The position numbers were made by a program, and so were the translations under genes. From contig JABEUK010000057.1 of NCBI GenBank assembly GCA_013044425.1, positions 1-17,396 of the forward strand: a DNA stretch of 17,396 bases. Direction: 5' to 3'. Source of the DNA: Thermoplasmata archaeon (GTDB taxonomy: Archaea > Thermoplasmatota > Thermoplasmata > Lutacidiplasmatales > UBA184). Below are positions 7,746-15,483 of this stretch, piece by piece; positions within the stretch are counted from its first letter, which is position 1, and every line of letters starts with the position of its first letter. The notes under the pieces are model-generated. The model searched no databases. It was not told where the DNA came from and was given only the letters and a program-made list of their open reading frames with translations.

Positions 7746-7859
7746 GAACTCACGGTATCCGAATCACGGAAGACCGCTCGGGGGAGATGCGCGTTGTCCC
7801 GTACCGGTTAGGGGCGGGCACCGTGCGACGGACGGAGCCCGAACCGGGGCGCACCCGGA
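7746..7859. promoter_or_regulatory. Intergenic region expected to hold the benzoyl-CoA operon promoter
   Basis: These 114 bases lie between the oah start and the stop of the hemerythrin-like gene, both on the minus strand. Position argues that the operon promoter is here, or that transcription continues from upstream. No convincing TATA box sits 25-30 nt upstream of the oah ATG, unlike several other genes in this window. A 6-bp inverted repeat CCGGTT (7804-7809) and AACCGG (7842-7847) could be an operator, but such short repeats are expected by chance in GC-rich DNA. Confidence 0.35.
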
Positions 7860-8423
7860 CTACCGTCCGCGGAGGTCCCCGTACGCGGGCCGCCGCACCC
7901 CGAAGCTAGCCCCGAGCTGAACTTCGATAGCCTCGCAGATCTCGGCCACTTCGGACATCTCCGCCGGAGTGAGGACGGCCCGGGCCATCGGGAAGAGAAC
8001 CCGATCTTCCTTCTCGATGTGGTCCGCCAAGAGGCGGTCGACCGCGTCGGTGGCGACGGAGACCGCGGTCCAGGCTTCTACCGCCTCGAGGTCGGTCTCG
8101 AGCTTGGGGACGTTGCGGGCGATGGTCTTCTGATGGCGGCGTAGGAGGCCGTGCTCCTCGAGCATCACGCCCACCGGGCCGCCCTCGCTCCCGATGTGTC
8201 GGACGAGGATCGGGAAAAGTCCCTCCTCTTCCTTTCGCCCGTGGAATCCGTCCACATCCTTCGCAAGAAAGTCGGCGAACGTGGACATCGAGGCCGCTAC
8301 GGCCCGGGCTCCGCGCCCTTCCCCCGAGAGTCGCTGAAGATCGGTCCGGACCTCCTCGAGGCGCCGGAGGAAGCCCTGGTGTTCCTCCATCAGGACCGCG
8401 ATGGGGTCGTAGGAAATCGCCAC
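7860..8423 (-). CDS. Hemerythrin-like HHE cation-binding domain protein
   Basis: A 187-residue, mostly helical protein with the spaced His/Glu ligands of hemerythrin HHE domains: His15 (EEHQG), His61 and Glu65 (FHGRKEEEG), His91 (MLEEHG), His97, and His135 with Glu139 (DHIEKEDRVLFP). Such proteins carry a di-iron site and are known as oxygen carriers or sensors, iron stores, or NO/peroxide-related proteins. I choose the GTG at 8423 because GGGGAGG lies about 7 nt upstream and the conserved part begins soon after; an ATG at 8495 would add 24 poorly conserved-looking residues. It is transcribed toward the benzoyl-CoA operon, 114 bases upstream of it, so cotranscription is possible. A role in protecting the oxygen-sensitive reductase is speculation. 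Confidence 0.85.
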   Translation of the reverse strand: MAISYDPIAVLMEEHQGFLRRLEEVRTDLQRLSGEGRGARAVAASMSTFADFLAKDVDGFHGRKEEEGLFPILVRHIGSEGGPVGVMLEEHGLLRRHQKTIARNVPKLETDLEAVEAWTAVSVATDAVDRLLADHIEKEDRVLFPMARAVLTPAEMSEVAEICEAIEVQLGASFGVRRPAYGDLRGR

Positions 8424-8540
8424 TACGGGCCCCTCCCCAGGACGGATGCGACACGGACCACCGGCTTCCACCGGCGGTGGGCACGCTCCATCCATCCATC
8501 GGATCGATCCGACATACGATTGCCGAAGGGCCGCGGATGT

Positions 8541-8590
8541 GCTTATCAGTTCGGAACTCGCCCAGCGTTAACTCCAAGAAGCAGGGAGGA
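8541..8590 (+). promoter_or_regulatory. Possible TATA element and Shine-Dalgarno site for the enoyl-CoA hydratase gene
   Basis: GCTTATCAG (8541-8549) is the most TATA-like stretch upstream of the hydratase. It would place the transcript start near 8572, leaving a short leader that contains GGGAGGAG just upstream of 8592, about 10 nt before the ATG at 8602. The Shine-Dalgarno match is good; the TATA match is weak, and TTAA at 8568-8571 is an alternative. Confidence 0.35.
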
Positions 8591-8601
8591 GTGCCGGGCT
8601 C

Positions 8602-9393
8602 ATGCCCGTCCGTTTCAAGACCGACGGGCGCGTCGCGTGGATCACTCTGGATCGTCCGGAGGCGCTGAACGCCATCGATCCAGAGTCCCATGCTGCCCTG
8701 GTGGCCGCCTGGGAGCGCTTTCGCGATGCGGACGACCTCCGTGTGGCCGTGCTCACGGGAGCGGGCCGGAAGGCGTTCTGCGCCGGGGTCGACATCAAAC
8801 GGATGGGGGAGTTCTATGGGAAGGTCCCGGCCGGGCAGCGAGTACAGGTCTGGAACCGCGAACCGGGGATCGGCGGGCTCACCCGGAATCTCGAGGTAGG
8901 CAAGCCCGTCATCGCCGCGGTCAACGGACTGTGTCTCGGGGGTGGGCTCGAGTTGGCCCTCGCCTGCGACATCCGCTTGGCGAGCGCGAACGCCAGCTTC
9001 GGTCTGCCCGAGGTACGTTGGGCGATCATCCCCGGTCAGGGAGGAACCCAGCGGCTCCCGCGAGCCGTGCCAGCCGCCGTAGCGCTCGAGATGATCCTCA
9101 CTGCCCGTCCGATCGATGCCGCACGAGCCGCGGCCATCGGTCTGGTCAACCGGGTGTACCCGTTCGCCCGCCTTCGGGAGGAGGCCCAGACGATGGCGGA
9201 GGCGATCGCTGCACACCCGCCCCGCGCCGTTCGAGCCGCGCTTGCGGCGGTGCGCGGTGGCCTCGCCCTCCCGCTCTCCGAAGGCCTGCGGCTCGAGCAG
9301 GAGCTTGCCGATCCTCTGCGCGACAGCCCGGACAATCGCGAAGCCCGGGAGGCGTTCCGGGAGAAGCGACCGCCTCGCTGGACCGTCGGCTGA
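8602..9393 (+). CDS. Enoyl-CoA hydratase/isomerase
   Basis: A 263-residue crotonase with all hallmarks of a true hydratase: FCAGVDIKRM at 59-68 (oxyanion hole), CLGGGLELALACD at 111-123 with catalytic Glu117, FGLPEV with Glu137, and IIPGQGGTQRLPR (142-154). The C-terminal AFREKRPPRW is the usual family ending. It probably hydrates trans-2-enoyl-CoA in beta-oxidation. It is divergently oriented to the hemerythrin-like gene and separate from the benzoyl-CoA operon, so a role in the lower pathway (3-hydroxypimelyl-CoA to acetyl-CoA) is possible but unproven. It is clearly distinct from Dch and Oah. A strong GGGAGGAG motif about 10 nt upstream supports the ATG at 8602. Confidence 0.9.
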   Translation: MPVRFKTDGRVAWITLDRPEALNAIDPESHAALVAAWERFRDADDLRVAVLTGAGRKAFCAGVDIKRMGEFYGKVPAGQRVQVWNREPGIGGLTRNLEVGKPVIAAVNGLCLGGGLELALACDIRLASANASFGLPEVRWAIIPGQGGTQRLPRAVPAAVALEMILTARPIDAARAAAIGLVNRVYPFARLREEAQTMAEAIAAHPPRAVRAALAAVRGGLALPLSEGLRLEQELADPLRDSPDNREAREAFREKRPPRWTVG

Positions 9394-9690
9394 CCCTCTC
9401 GGATCGCGCAGGTCGGAAGGGTCCTTCTCCGCCGGACCGCCATTCCCTCGCGTCACGAACCCTTCTGGAACGTGCGAGAGGTCGTACCCGACTCGGCCGG
9501 CAAACATACGGCTCGTGCACCGATATCCGAGGTGGGTCGATCGGGCTCGGGCCGGTCGTCGTGGTCCGCATTCCATCCGCCCCGCCCTGGCCCCGGGACC
9601 ACTGCAACCTCTCCCGGATGGCCTCGTCGGGCTTCGAGGGAACTCGGCACGGTGGAGCCCGCGGCGGAGGTAAGACGCCCCGACGGTCGA
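9394..9690. other. Intergenic stretch without a recognised gene
   Basis: These 297 bases separate the 3' ends of the convergent enoyl-CoA hydratase and antiporter genes. Short open frames exist on both strands but encode Arg/Pro/Ser-rich sequence typical of chance frames in GC-rich DNA. I see no tRNA, no T-rich terminator and no recognisable small RNA. The length is unusual here, because the other convergent pairs in this window overlap. Confidence 0.5.
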
Positions 9691-11061
9691 TCACCCTCCT
9701 TCCGGAGGAGGATCGGGCAGTTCTTGGCTCGGTCGCGGAGCGGGGACCGGAGGGGGCGTGTCGGGGTGCGCCGCCTCGCGCGGGCCGGCGGCCTCCGCCC
9801 GGAACGGGTCGAGGGGATCGCTCAAGCCTCGGCCCGCCGGGGGCGCCGAGCCCTCCGACACCGGCTCGAGGAAGACAAGCACCGTCATGATGATGTCCGT
9901 TCCGATGATGATCAGGAACGCGGGAAGGAGGATCGACTGCACCGCGGGGAGTACGAGGATCGCTAGGATGAGGAGCACGGCGTTCGTCAATCCCCGGCCG
10001 TAGAGGCCGGAGAGACGGCGTGCGTTCCCCGCCTCCACAAGCTTGCGGCTTTCCAGGCGACCGAGGAACCACCGGCGCGCCAACAGGAGCACGAACGGCA
10101 CTGCGATGACGGCCACCGCCGCAATGATCCCGAGCGGCTGGAACGGAACCAGGATCCCCAGGATGACGAGGAAGATCGCTCGCAGAACGAACGCGATCTC
10201 GTTGTGGACTTGGCGGACGGAACGGTCGAAGGCGAAATCTAGACCCGTGGAGCGCGGTAGCCAACGGCGGAAGAACGCGTCGTTTCCGAGCACGACCCCC
10301 ATGATCAAGGCGGCCATGATGCCGGAACCGCCCAGACTCTGCGTCGCTCCATAGATCAGGAAGAGAATCCCCATCGTTGCGAGGCCGGCATAGACGCGCC
10401 GTTGCCAGCGGGACAGGAACTCGATCGCGACGAACCCGCCGAGGACTCCGAAGGCGATGGCCAGGGGGAGCGGGAGAAGGACCTGGGGCACCACCGACGC
10501 CCATCCCCCGTTCGGTGAGGCGACGACGGCGAGCAGCGCGGTGACCGCGATCACCGAGATAGTGTCCTCGACGGCCATGTCGAGGTGCAGGGTGTCGCGC
10601 ACTACGGGCGCGAAGTGGAGTCGTCGAGCGATGGGAAGGACGACCGCGCCCGAGACGCCTCCCAGGCAAAGGGCGAAGAGGACGGCCACGAGTACGTCGC
10701 CGCCCGCGAACGCGTACCAACCGATCGCGAAGAGCAGGCCGACCGCGATCGTGTAGCTGCCGATCGCGAGAAGGAGGCCGGCCGAGCCCACCTCGCGGGC
10801 CTCCCTCGGATTGAAATCGATCCCGGCGTCGTAGAGGATGATGATCAACGCGATCGTGCCGAGGATCGCCCCGAGCCCGGTGACCTGGCCGGGCTGGACG
10901 ATATGGAATACCGGCCCGGCGAGGAGACCGAACAGGATCAGCCACAGGACGTCGGGGATGCGGAAGCGCTGAGCGAACGCGTCGCTCGCGAAGGCGAGAA
11001 GGACCGTGGCCCCGACGAGAAGGATGGCGATGGTGGCTGTCGAAGGGAGGATGGCGTTCAG
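9691..11061 (-). CDS. CPA1/NhaP-type cation:proton antiporter (start codon non-canonical or disrupted)
   Basis: A polytopic membrane protein with about 12 hydrophobic segments and a hydrophilic Pro-rich tail of about 50 residues. The N-terminus resembles NhaP antiporters: FRIPDVLWLILFGLLAGP, then LGTIALIIILYDAGIDF. With a CTG start at 11061 (GGGAG eight bases upstream) it has 456 residues, and the ion-binding motif in the central helix reads Glu165-Asp166 (AVEDTIS) where NhaP proteins usually have Asn-Asp. The canonical TDP motif is replaced by GVSGAVVLP. Expected role: exchange of Na+ or K+ for H+ across the cytoplasmic membrane. The frame has no ATG, GTG or TTG until TTG at 10848, which would delete the first conserved helices. 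The start is therefore uncertain: CTG initiation, or a one-base error or frameshift linking to ATG at 11108. Family is secure; substrate ion is not. Confidence 0.8.
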   Translation of the reverse strand: MNAILPSTATIAILLVGATVLLAFASDAFAQRFRIPDVLWLILFGLLAGPVFHIVQPGQVTGLGAILGTIALIIILYDAGIDFNPREAREVGSAGLLLAIGSYTIAVGLLFAIGWYAFAGGDVLVAVLFALCLGGVSGAVVLPIARRLHFAPVVRDTLHLDMAVEDTISVIAVTALLAVVASPNGGWASVVPQVLLPLPLAIAFGVLGGFVAIEFLSRWQRRVYAGLATMGILFLIYGATQSLGGSGIMAALIMGVVLGNDAFFRRWLPRSTGLDFAFDRSVRQVHNEIAFVLRAIFLVILGILVPFQPLGIIAAVAVIAVPFVLLLARRWFLGRLESRKLVEAGNARRLSGLYGRGLTNAVLLILAILVLPAVQSILLPAFLIIIGTDIIMTVLVFLEPVSEGSAPPAGRGLSDPLDPFRAEAAGPREAAHPDTPPPVPAPRPSQELPDPPPEGG

Positions 11062-11397
11062 GATGATATCTCCCGAGCTGCGCCGCCCTCGTCGAGCCCG
11101 TGCCTCATCGGTCCCGCTCCGCTCAAGCTCTCACCGGAGGTCTCCCCATCGCTTGGGCCATTATCTCTGTCGCCCGTATCGCCGGCTGCCTCGGACGGCT
11201 CTGGGGGGTCGCGCACGGGAGATTGACCCGTCGACCGATACCGGCGGGTCCGCTCGACGCAGGGGCCGGACCTGGGCGAGCCACGGAGGGGAGGACTCGG
11301 CTCACGGCACAGCGCGGGCTCCATTCACCGCACGAGGTTCGGTCGGTTCGCGCACGCATAGGGGTGTGCTCAGCCGAACCCGAAGCCGGTGTCGAGC
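11062..11397. other. 336-base stretch between antiporter and proline iminopeptidase genes
   Basis: Both neighbours are on the minus strand. No convincing gene is present: the short minus-strand frame at 11058-11324 encodes Arg/Pro/Ser-rich sequence, although its end (from ATG at 11108) might be the missing N-terminus of the antiporter if there is a frameshift. A weak TATA-like GATAATGG on the minus strand (around 11161-11168) could be the antiporter promoter. A perfect 7-bp inverted repeat lies at 11336-11380. Confidence 0.5.
11336..11380. repeat. Inverted repeat downstream of proline iminopeptidase
   Basis: GGTTCGG (11336-11342) is complementary to CCGAACC (11374-11380), enclosing an inner GCAC/GTGC pairing around 11352-11369. 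GGTTCG is also repeated directly at 11345-11350. It starts 18 bases after the iminopeptidase stop in the direction of transcription. It may be a 3'-end hairpin or a protein-binding site; function is unknown. Confidence 0.45.
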
Positions 11398-12288
11398 TCA
11401 AGCGATCGAATCGAGGAAGCTCCGTACGGCATCAAGGTACGCGGTCCGTTCCTCCCAGAACGGGGTATGCGAGCTGTCCGGGAATTCGATGCGCACCGCG
11501 CCGGGAACCGCCTCGGCGATCTGACGCGCGCAGGCGGGAGTGACCTCATCGTACCTCCCGCCCGTGACGAGCGCGGGGACCCGGATCGCGCCGAGCCGAC
11601 CGGAGATGTCCCAATCCCGGATCGTACCCGTGATCGTGAACTCGTTCGGGCCGTTCATGTAGTTGTACACGGGCTTACTGATCTCCGCAAACGAGTAGGT
11701 CACGAGGGGGGGCCACTCGGGCAGGCGACAGACGAACTGCCGATAGAAGTGCTCGACCGCTCGGAGATACTCCGGGTGCTCGTACTCGTGAAGCCGGTCG
11801 TACTTGTAGATCGTATCGCGGTCCTCCGTCGCCATTCCGTCCACGAGCTTCCACATCTCGCGGACTGCAAGAGGGATGCTGGCGAGCCCACCGACCGTGA
11901 CAAGGCTCTTCAGATGCTCCTGATAGCGGAGCGCGTACGCGAGCACCAGGGCTCCACCGTAGCTCGAACCGACGATATGGACGGGGCCCAGGTTGAGGGA
12001 GCGCCGGAGGCCCTCCACCTCCTCCACATTGTGCTCGACCGTGAAGAGCGAGGTATCGGTGGTGCGCTCCGAGAGGCCACACCCGAGCTGGTCCATGAAA
12101 ACCACTCGGTATCCGTGCCGGCTGAGGTCGGCGAACGGCTGGAGATAGTCGTGCGTCGCACCCGGACCTCCATGGATGCACAGCACGGTCTCGCGGGCAT
12201 CCATCGGGCCGCAGATACGGTAGAACATCTGGTGGCCGAGGACGCCGATATGCCCATCGTTCATCGGCGAGGGCCACCCTTCGGTCAT
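11398..12288 (-). CDS. pip: Proline iminopeptidase, tricorn-interacting factor F1-like
   Basis: A 296-residue alpha/beta hydrolase very similar along its length to Thermoplasma factor F1. Shared stretches include HGGPGATHDYL (39-49), DQLGCGLSE (66-74), GSSYGGAL (107-114), MNGPNEFTITGTIRDWDI (211-228) and YDEVTP. The catalytic triad is Ser109, Asp247 and His274; Glu216 and Glu248 fall at positions that bind the substrate amino terminus in F1. It releases N-terminal residues, especially proline, from peptides, completing protein breakdown after the proteasome or tricorn protease. I choose ATG 12288 because a TATA box lies 28 nt upstream, giving a leaderless transcript, and the resulting length matches F1 (293 residues). 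The frame is open further upstream to 12465, but that part is Arg/Ala-rich and unlike the family. Confidence 0.93.
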   Translation of the reverse strand: MTEGWPSPMNDGHIGVLGHQMFYRICGPMDARETVLCIHGGPGATHDYLQPFADLSRHGYRVVFMDQLGCGLSERTTDTSLFTVEHNVEEVEGLRRSLNLGPVHIVGSSYGGALVLAYALRYQEHLKSLVTVGGLASIPLAVREMWKLVDGMATEDRDTIYKYDRLHEYEHPEYLRAVEHFYRQFVCRLPEWPPLVTYSFAEISKPVYNYMNGPNEFTITGTIRDWDISGRLGAIRVPALVTGGRYDEVTPACARQIAEAVPGAVRIEFPDSSHTPFWEERTAYLDAVRSFLDSIA

Positions 12289-12309
12289 CGGCGGCGGGGA
12301 CGCGCGGCG

Positions 12310-12324
12310 GGGGATATTTCTTTC
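12310..12324 (-). promoter_or_regulatory. TATA box/BRE of the proline iminopeptidase gene
   Basis: On the minus strand the sequence is GAAAGAAATATCCC: a purine-rich BRE-like AGAAAG followed by an AAATATC TATA core centred near 12316. The centre is 28 nt upstream of the ATG at 12288, so transcription should start at or within a base or two of the start codon (leaderless mRNA). It is one of very few AT-rich spots in this GC-rich region. Confidence 0.7.
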
Positions 12325-12446
12325 TGCTGCCCCACGCCGATCCGCTCCACCCGCGGGTCCCTCGACCGATCGACGCGCCACCAGCGGTCGCCGGGCGGCG
12401 CCGGCGGAACACGACGGCGCCGCGTCGCGCGATCTTCCCGACGCGC

Positions 12447-13568
12447 GTGCCGGCTCGGAGAGCAACGCCCAAAACGGACGTCGAACTCAGGTCCTCCGTG
12501 AACGGCGGATCACCCTTCGACTCCCGGCTGGATACGACGCTCTTGGAAGGGCTCGAGTTTGCATGCCGCCCGGACTGCGGCCTCTGCTGCTACGCGACCC
12601 CCGCGGTGGATCGAGCCGAGCGAGCGGAGCTTCTTCAGATCGCTCCGGAGAGCACCTTCATTGCCGACGCACGCGGCAGGGCCTACATTCCCGCCCGGCC
12701 GCAGGGCGGAGCGTGCCAGTTCCTCGCCCAGAGTCGCTGCAGCGTGCACGCTGCGCGACCGTTCCCGTGCGCCGTGTTTCCCGTGATCGTCCACGCCGGG
12801 ACTCGCTTCCAGGCGTCCGCGGTGCTGTCCTGTCCCGGCGTCTCGATCCCGGGGGCGGTCGATCCGGGGGGCGTCCGCGCACTCGGGCCCCCCCGCGGTC
12901 TCGAGACGGAGCTCGGCCGCGCCGAGGCTCGATGCCGCTCCGAGGAAGGAAGGCGAGCCCTGGCGGCCGCACGACGGGACGGTCAGCGCGTTGAACGGAT
13001 CCTCGAACGAGAGGGCCTATGGGTACCGACGCTCCAGGTCCGCGCGTCGTTGCGCGGACGGATTCCCCTGCCGGATTCGTCGGACTTTCCCGTCGAGGAT
13101 CCTCCCGAGCTCGAGGAGGGAGAGGAGGTCTTGCCGCTCTTCTTTGATGACCGACGCGGCCCCGTCGCGATCGCCGGCCACGCCGGCGGCTGGCAGCTCG
13201 TGGAGCTCCAGGAGGCGGGAGGCATCCGCGCGTGGCGGGGCGTCTGGCCCCCTCCCACACGAATGCCGCGGCTCGACGCCGGCGCGGAGCGCGCCCTGCG
13301 AGAGTATCTCGCCTACTGGCTGGAGCGCGATGCCCTGTTCGGGTTCGTGCACGCGGCCATGCTCGAGGAACCTTCCGGGGAGGATGTCCTCATCCGCATC
13401 ACCCGAGAACTGCGCTGGATCGGAGCGACGACCGTCGCGAGGGCCCGGGTTCGAGCGAGCGGTCGGGGAGCGAGCGCACCGGTGCTCGCGGAGCCCGATA
13501 TCGCGCGAGGCATCCGGGCCTCGGACGCCGATCTGCTCGATCGTGCCGGCTGGACCGTTCAGCTCTGA
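12447..13568 (+). CDS. YkgJ-like cysteine-cluster (CxxCxxCC) protein
   Basis: A protein of 373 residues from GTG at 12447, or 356 from GTG at 12498. The N-terminal third carries the YkgJ/CxxCxxCC family pattern: Cys40, Cys44, Cys47 and Cys48 (CRPDCGLCC), then Cys90 (GACQFL), Cys98 (RCSVH) and Cys108 (RPFPCAVFP). These cysteines are expected to bind zinc or an Fe-S cluster; the biochemical role of the family is not established. The rest is an acidic, mostly soluble region that I do not recognise, with no membrane segment. The first residues (MPARRATPK...) look non-conserved; an AAAAC stretch about 27 nt before 12498 would suit a leaderless start there, but the match to a TATA box is weak. The stop overlaps the convergent HDAC-like gene by 10 bp. 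Confidence 0.8.
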   Translation: MPARRATPKTDVELRSSVNGGSPFDSRLDTTLLEGLEFACRPDCGLCCYATPAVDRAERAELLQIAPESTFIADARGRAYIPARPQGGACQFLAQSRCSVHAARPFPCAVFPVIVHAGTRFQASAVLSCPGVSIPGAVDPGGVRALGPPRGLETELGRAEARCRSEEGRRALAAARRDGQRVERILEREGLWVPTLQVRASLRGRIPLPDSSDFPVEDPPELEEGEEVLPLFFDDRRGPVAIAGHAGGWQLVELQEAGGIRAWRGVWPPPTRMPRLDAGAERALREYLAYWLERDALFGFVHAAMLEEPSGEDVLIRITRELRWIGATTVARARVRASGRGASAPVLAEPDIARGIRASDADLLDRAGWTVQL

Positions 13569-14716
13569 ATGCGGGGTCGCGGGAACCGGCGCCCGAGGGC
13601 CGATTCGAGATCGCCGACCAGCTGCTCCTCGGCCCCCGAGTTCCACGGCGAAGGGAGCCGCTGGGTAGGGATCGACCAATCGAGCGGGGCCGCCTCTCCC
13701 GTCTCCCGCTCGAACTCGGCCCGCCAAGCGATCGGTAGCGGGTCGTCCCGCCCCGGCCCCGAAACCGAGCCCGCGAGGCGGTGGCCGGCTCGAGCGAGCC
13801 CTCGCGCGACGTTCTCGGGCGTGTATCCTCCCCCGCCCGTGACCAGGAGGCGGGAGCGACACAGCTCACGAGAGAGGTCCAGGAGCTCGTCCAAGACCGC
13901 CGCGTACCCATCGGGGGTGTACTGGAGGCCCGCGAGTCGATCGCCCGCGTGGCCGTCCAATCCATGTTGCAGGACGATGAGATCGGGGCGAAACTCGCGC
14001 ATCAACGGCGGGACCACGCGCCGGAAGAGCGGGACGAGCGCCTCATCTCCCGCGCCCGGCGGCAACGGAAGGTTGACCTTGAGACCCTCGCCGTCGCCCT
14101 GCCCGGTCTCGCTCGGGAACCCGGTGCCGGGAAAGAGCGTCCTCCCGTCCTGATGGAAATCGATATCGAGGACGCGTCCGGAGTCGAAGAACCCGTACAT
14201 CACGCCGTCCCCGTGGTGGGCGTCGATGTCGAGATACGCGACCCGGTCGCCTCCGTCCAGCCCGCGGCGAACGGCGAGGGCGACGTCGTTGACGATACAG
14301 AAGCCGCTCGCCCGGTCCGGGTGGGCGTGGTGCAGGCCACCGGACGGCTGGAACACCGGCGCGTCCCGCTCGCGGGCGAGAGCGACCGCGCGCAGGGAGG
14401 CAGAGGCCACGCGGCCGGAGGCCTCCCAACATCCGGGAAACGCGGGCGTGTCGCCCGTGTCGAGGAAGACCGAGCGCTTTCCCGCGCTGGAGCGCTCGAC
14501 GAGCTCGAGGTACTCCGGCGTGTGGAACGTAGACAGCTCCGCCCGCGATGCCGGATCGATCTCTCGCACCCATTCCACCCTGGATTCGGGTGCTAGGGTC
14601 GCTTCGAGCAGGCGGGCGGCGAGCGCCCGGCTCGACATCTGAAACGGGTGACCCGCCCCGAAGTCGTACTTCCGGAACCGCTCGTCCCAGATCACCGTCA
14701 GCCGACGCGCGGTCAT
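13559..14716 (-). CDS. Histone deacetylase/AcuC family amidohydrolase
   Basis: A 385-residue arginase-deacetylase-fold protein with a full set of HDAC catalytic residues: His129-His130 in GGLHHAHP, zinc ligands Asp165 and His167 (DIDAHHGDGV), Asp254 (QHGLDGHAGD), and the transition-state Tyr298 (GGGGYTPENVAR). The loop FHQDGRTLFPGTG (188-199) is also typical. It should remove acetyl or related acyl groups from lysine side chains or small amines; in prokaryotes substrates include acetyl-CoA synthetase and acetylpolyamines, and in archaea chromatin proteins such as Alba have been considered. The ATG lies 25 nt after the stop of the TMEM175-like gene, with no TATA box of its own, so the two are probably cotranscribed. 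The C-terminal region beyond about residue 315 is less conserved. Confidence 0.92.
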   Translation of the reverse strand: MTARRLTVIWDERFRKYDFGAGHPFQMSSRALAARLLEATLAPESRVEWVREIDPASRAELSTFHTPEYLELVERSSAGKRSVFLDTGDTPAFPGCWEASGRVASASLRAVALARERDAPVFQPSGGLHHAHPDRASGFCIVNDVALAVRRGLDGGDRVAYLDIDAHHGDGVMYGFFDSGRVLDIDFHQDGRTLFPGTGFPSETGQGDGEGLKVNLPLPPGAGDEALVPLFRRVVPPLMREFRPDLIVLQHGLDGHAGDRLAGLQYTPDGYAAVLDELLDLSRELCRSRLLVTGGGGYTPENVARGLARAGHRLAGSVSGPGRDDPLPIAWRAEFERETGEAAPLDWSIPTQRLPSPWNSGAEEQLVGDLESALGRRFPRPRIQS

Positions 14717-14741
14717 CGTAGGAACTCCGAACCCATCCCGC

Positions 14742-15458
14742 TCACGCGTCGTCCGCAGCGGGGGACCGAACGTAGCCGACCCTCTGCATCGTGCGTTCGC
14801 CCCTCCGAGCGATCCAGCGGCCGCCGATCGCGGCCGCTCCGAGCGCTACGACCCAGTAGAAGTAGCGCGCATGGAGGACGATAAGCTTCGGCGGAGAGGC
14901 ATCGTTCAGCTGGGAGGTCGTGAGGGTCCACGACCAGAACACCGGTAGGATCGCGAGGGCGATCAGGGCCGCGCTGACGTACCGCCAGTGGATCAGGTTC
15001 TGGATCTCGTGCGAGAGGGCCGACGGGACCTCGTGCGCGGGGTGCAGGATCCCCTGACGCATCATCAGGCCGAGGATCAGGAACATCAGCGCGACGTCCA
15101 GCGACCAGGCGATCGACGATAGATCGAGCAGCGTCTGATCCCGTCCGAGGAAGACGCCCGACCATACGATGAACAGCAGGTACGGTTCCAGCGACACGAG
15201 CATCAGGAGCAAGGCGCTGAGCAGCAGGAGCTTCTCCCGCTCCACCGTAATCCGTTCGGTGATGCGGGTGTAGGACGTCCAGATCCAGACGAGAAGGCCG
15301 AAGCTCACGACGAACTCCGCGATGTATCCGACCACCTCCACCGGGTTGTTCGGAGGGGCGAACGCGAGCTGGATCGCGGTGATCGAGAGCGCGAGGCCGA
15401 AGATCATGTCGCCGAGCGCCTCGACGCGCGAGGGGCTGATGTGCGAGAGCGCCGCCAT
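14742..15458 (-). CDS. TMEM175-like (DUF1211) integral membrane protein
   Basis: A 238-residue membrane protein with about six hydrophobic segments. The N-terminal helix contains SRVEALGDMIFGLALSIT (10-27), matching the conserved RxxAxxDxIF signature of the TMEM175/DUF1211 family, in which the first helix lines the pore. Characterised members are potassium channels made of repeated six-helix units; a single unit such as this would assemble as a tetramer (family knowledge). The start at 15458 is supported by a TATA box 29 nt upstream. It is the first gene of a probable two-gene unit with the HDAC-like gene. Channel function and ion selectivity are inferred. Confidence 0.75.
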   Translation of the reverse strand: MAALSHISPSRVEALGDMIFGLALSITAIQLAFAPPNNPVEVVGYIAEFVVSFGLLVWIWTSYTRITERITVEREKLLLLSALLLMLVSLEPYLLFIVWSGVFLGRDQTLLDLSSIAWSLDVALMFLILGLMMRQGILHPAHEVPSALSHEIQNLIHWRYVSAALIALAILPVFWSWTLTTSQLNDASPPKLIVLHARYFYWVVALGAAAIGGRWIARRGERTMQRVGYVRSPAADDA

Positions 15459-15483
15459 CCGGCGGGACCACGGGCGTGGACGG

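Noticed and set aside
9394..9690. Possible tRNA or structured RNA in the convergent gap
   Set aside because: No T-loop (GGTTCGAATCC-like) or acceptor-stem pairing was found on either strand.
8151..9890. A 579-codon plus-strand open frame
   Set aside because: It overlaps the enoyl-CoA hydratase in a different frame and has no conserved motif.
9146..10945. A 599-codon minus-strand open frame
   Set aside because: It crosses the antiporter in another frame and the opposite-strand hydratase, with low-complexity Arg/Pro composition and no recognisable domain.
11058..11324. An 88-codon minus-strand frame between antiporter and iminopeptidase
   Set aside because: Composition is typical of a chance frame. 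Only its last codons from ATG 11108 matter, as a possible displaced N-terminus of the antiporter.
12289..12465. N-terminal extension of the iminopeptidase to ATG 12465
   Set aside because: The TATA box at 12310-12324 lies inside it, the residues are Arg/Ala-rich, and the start at 12288 matches the F1 length.
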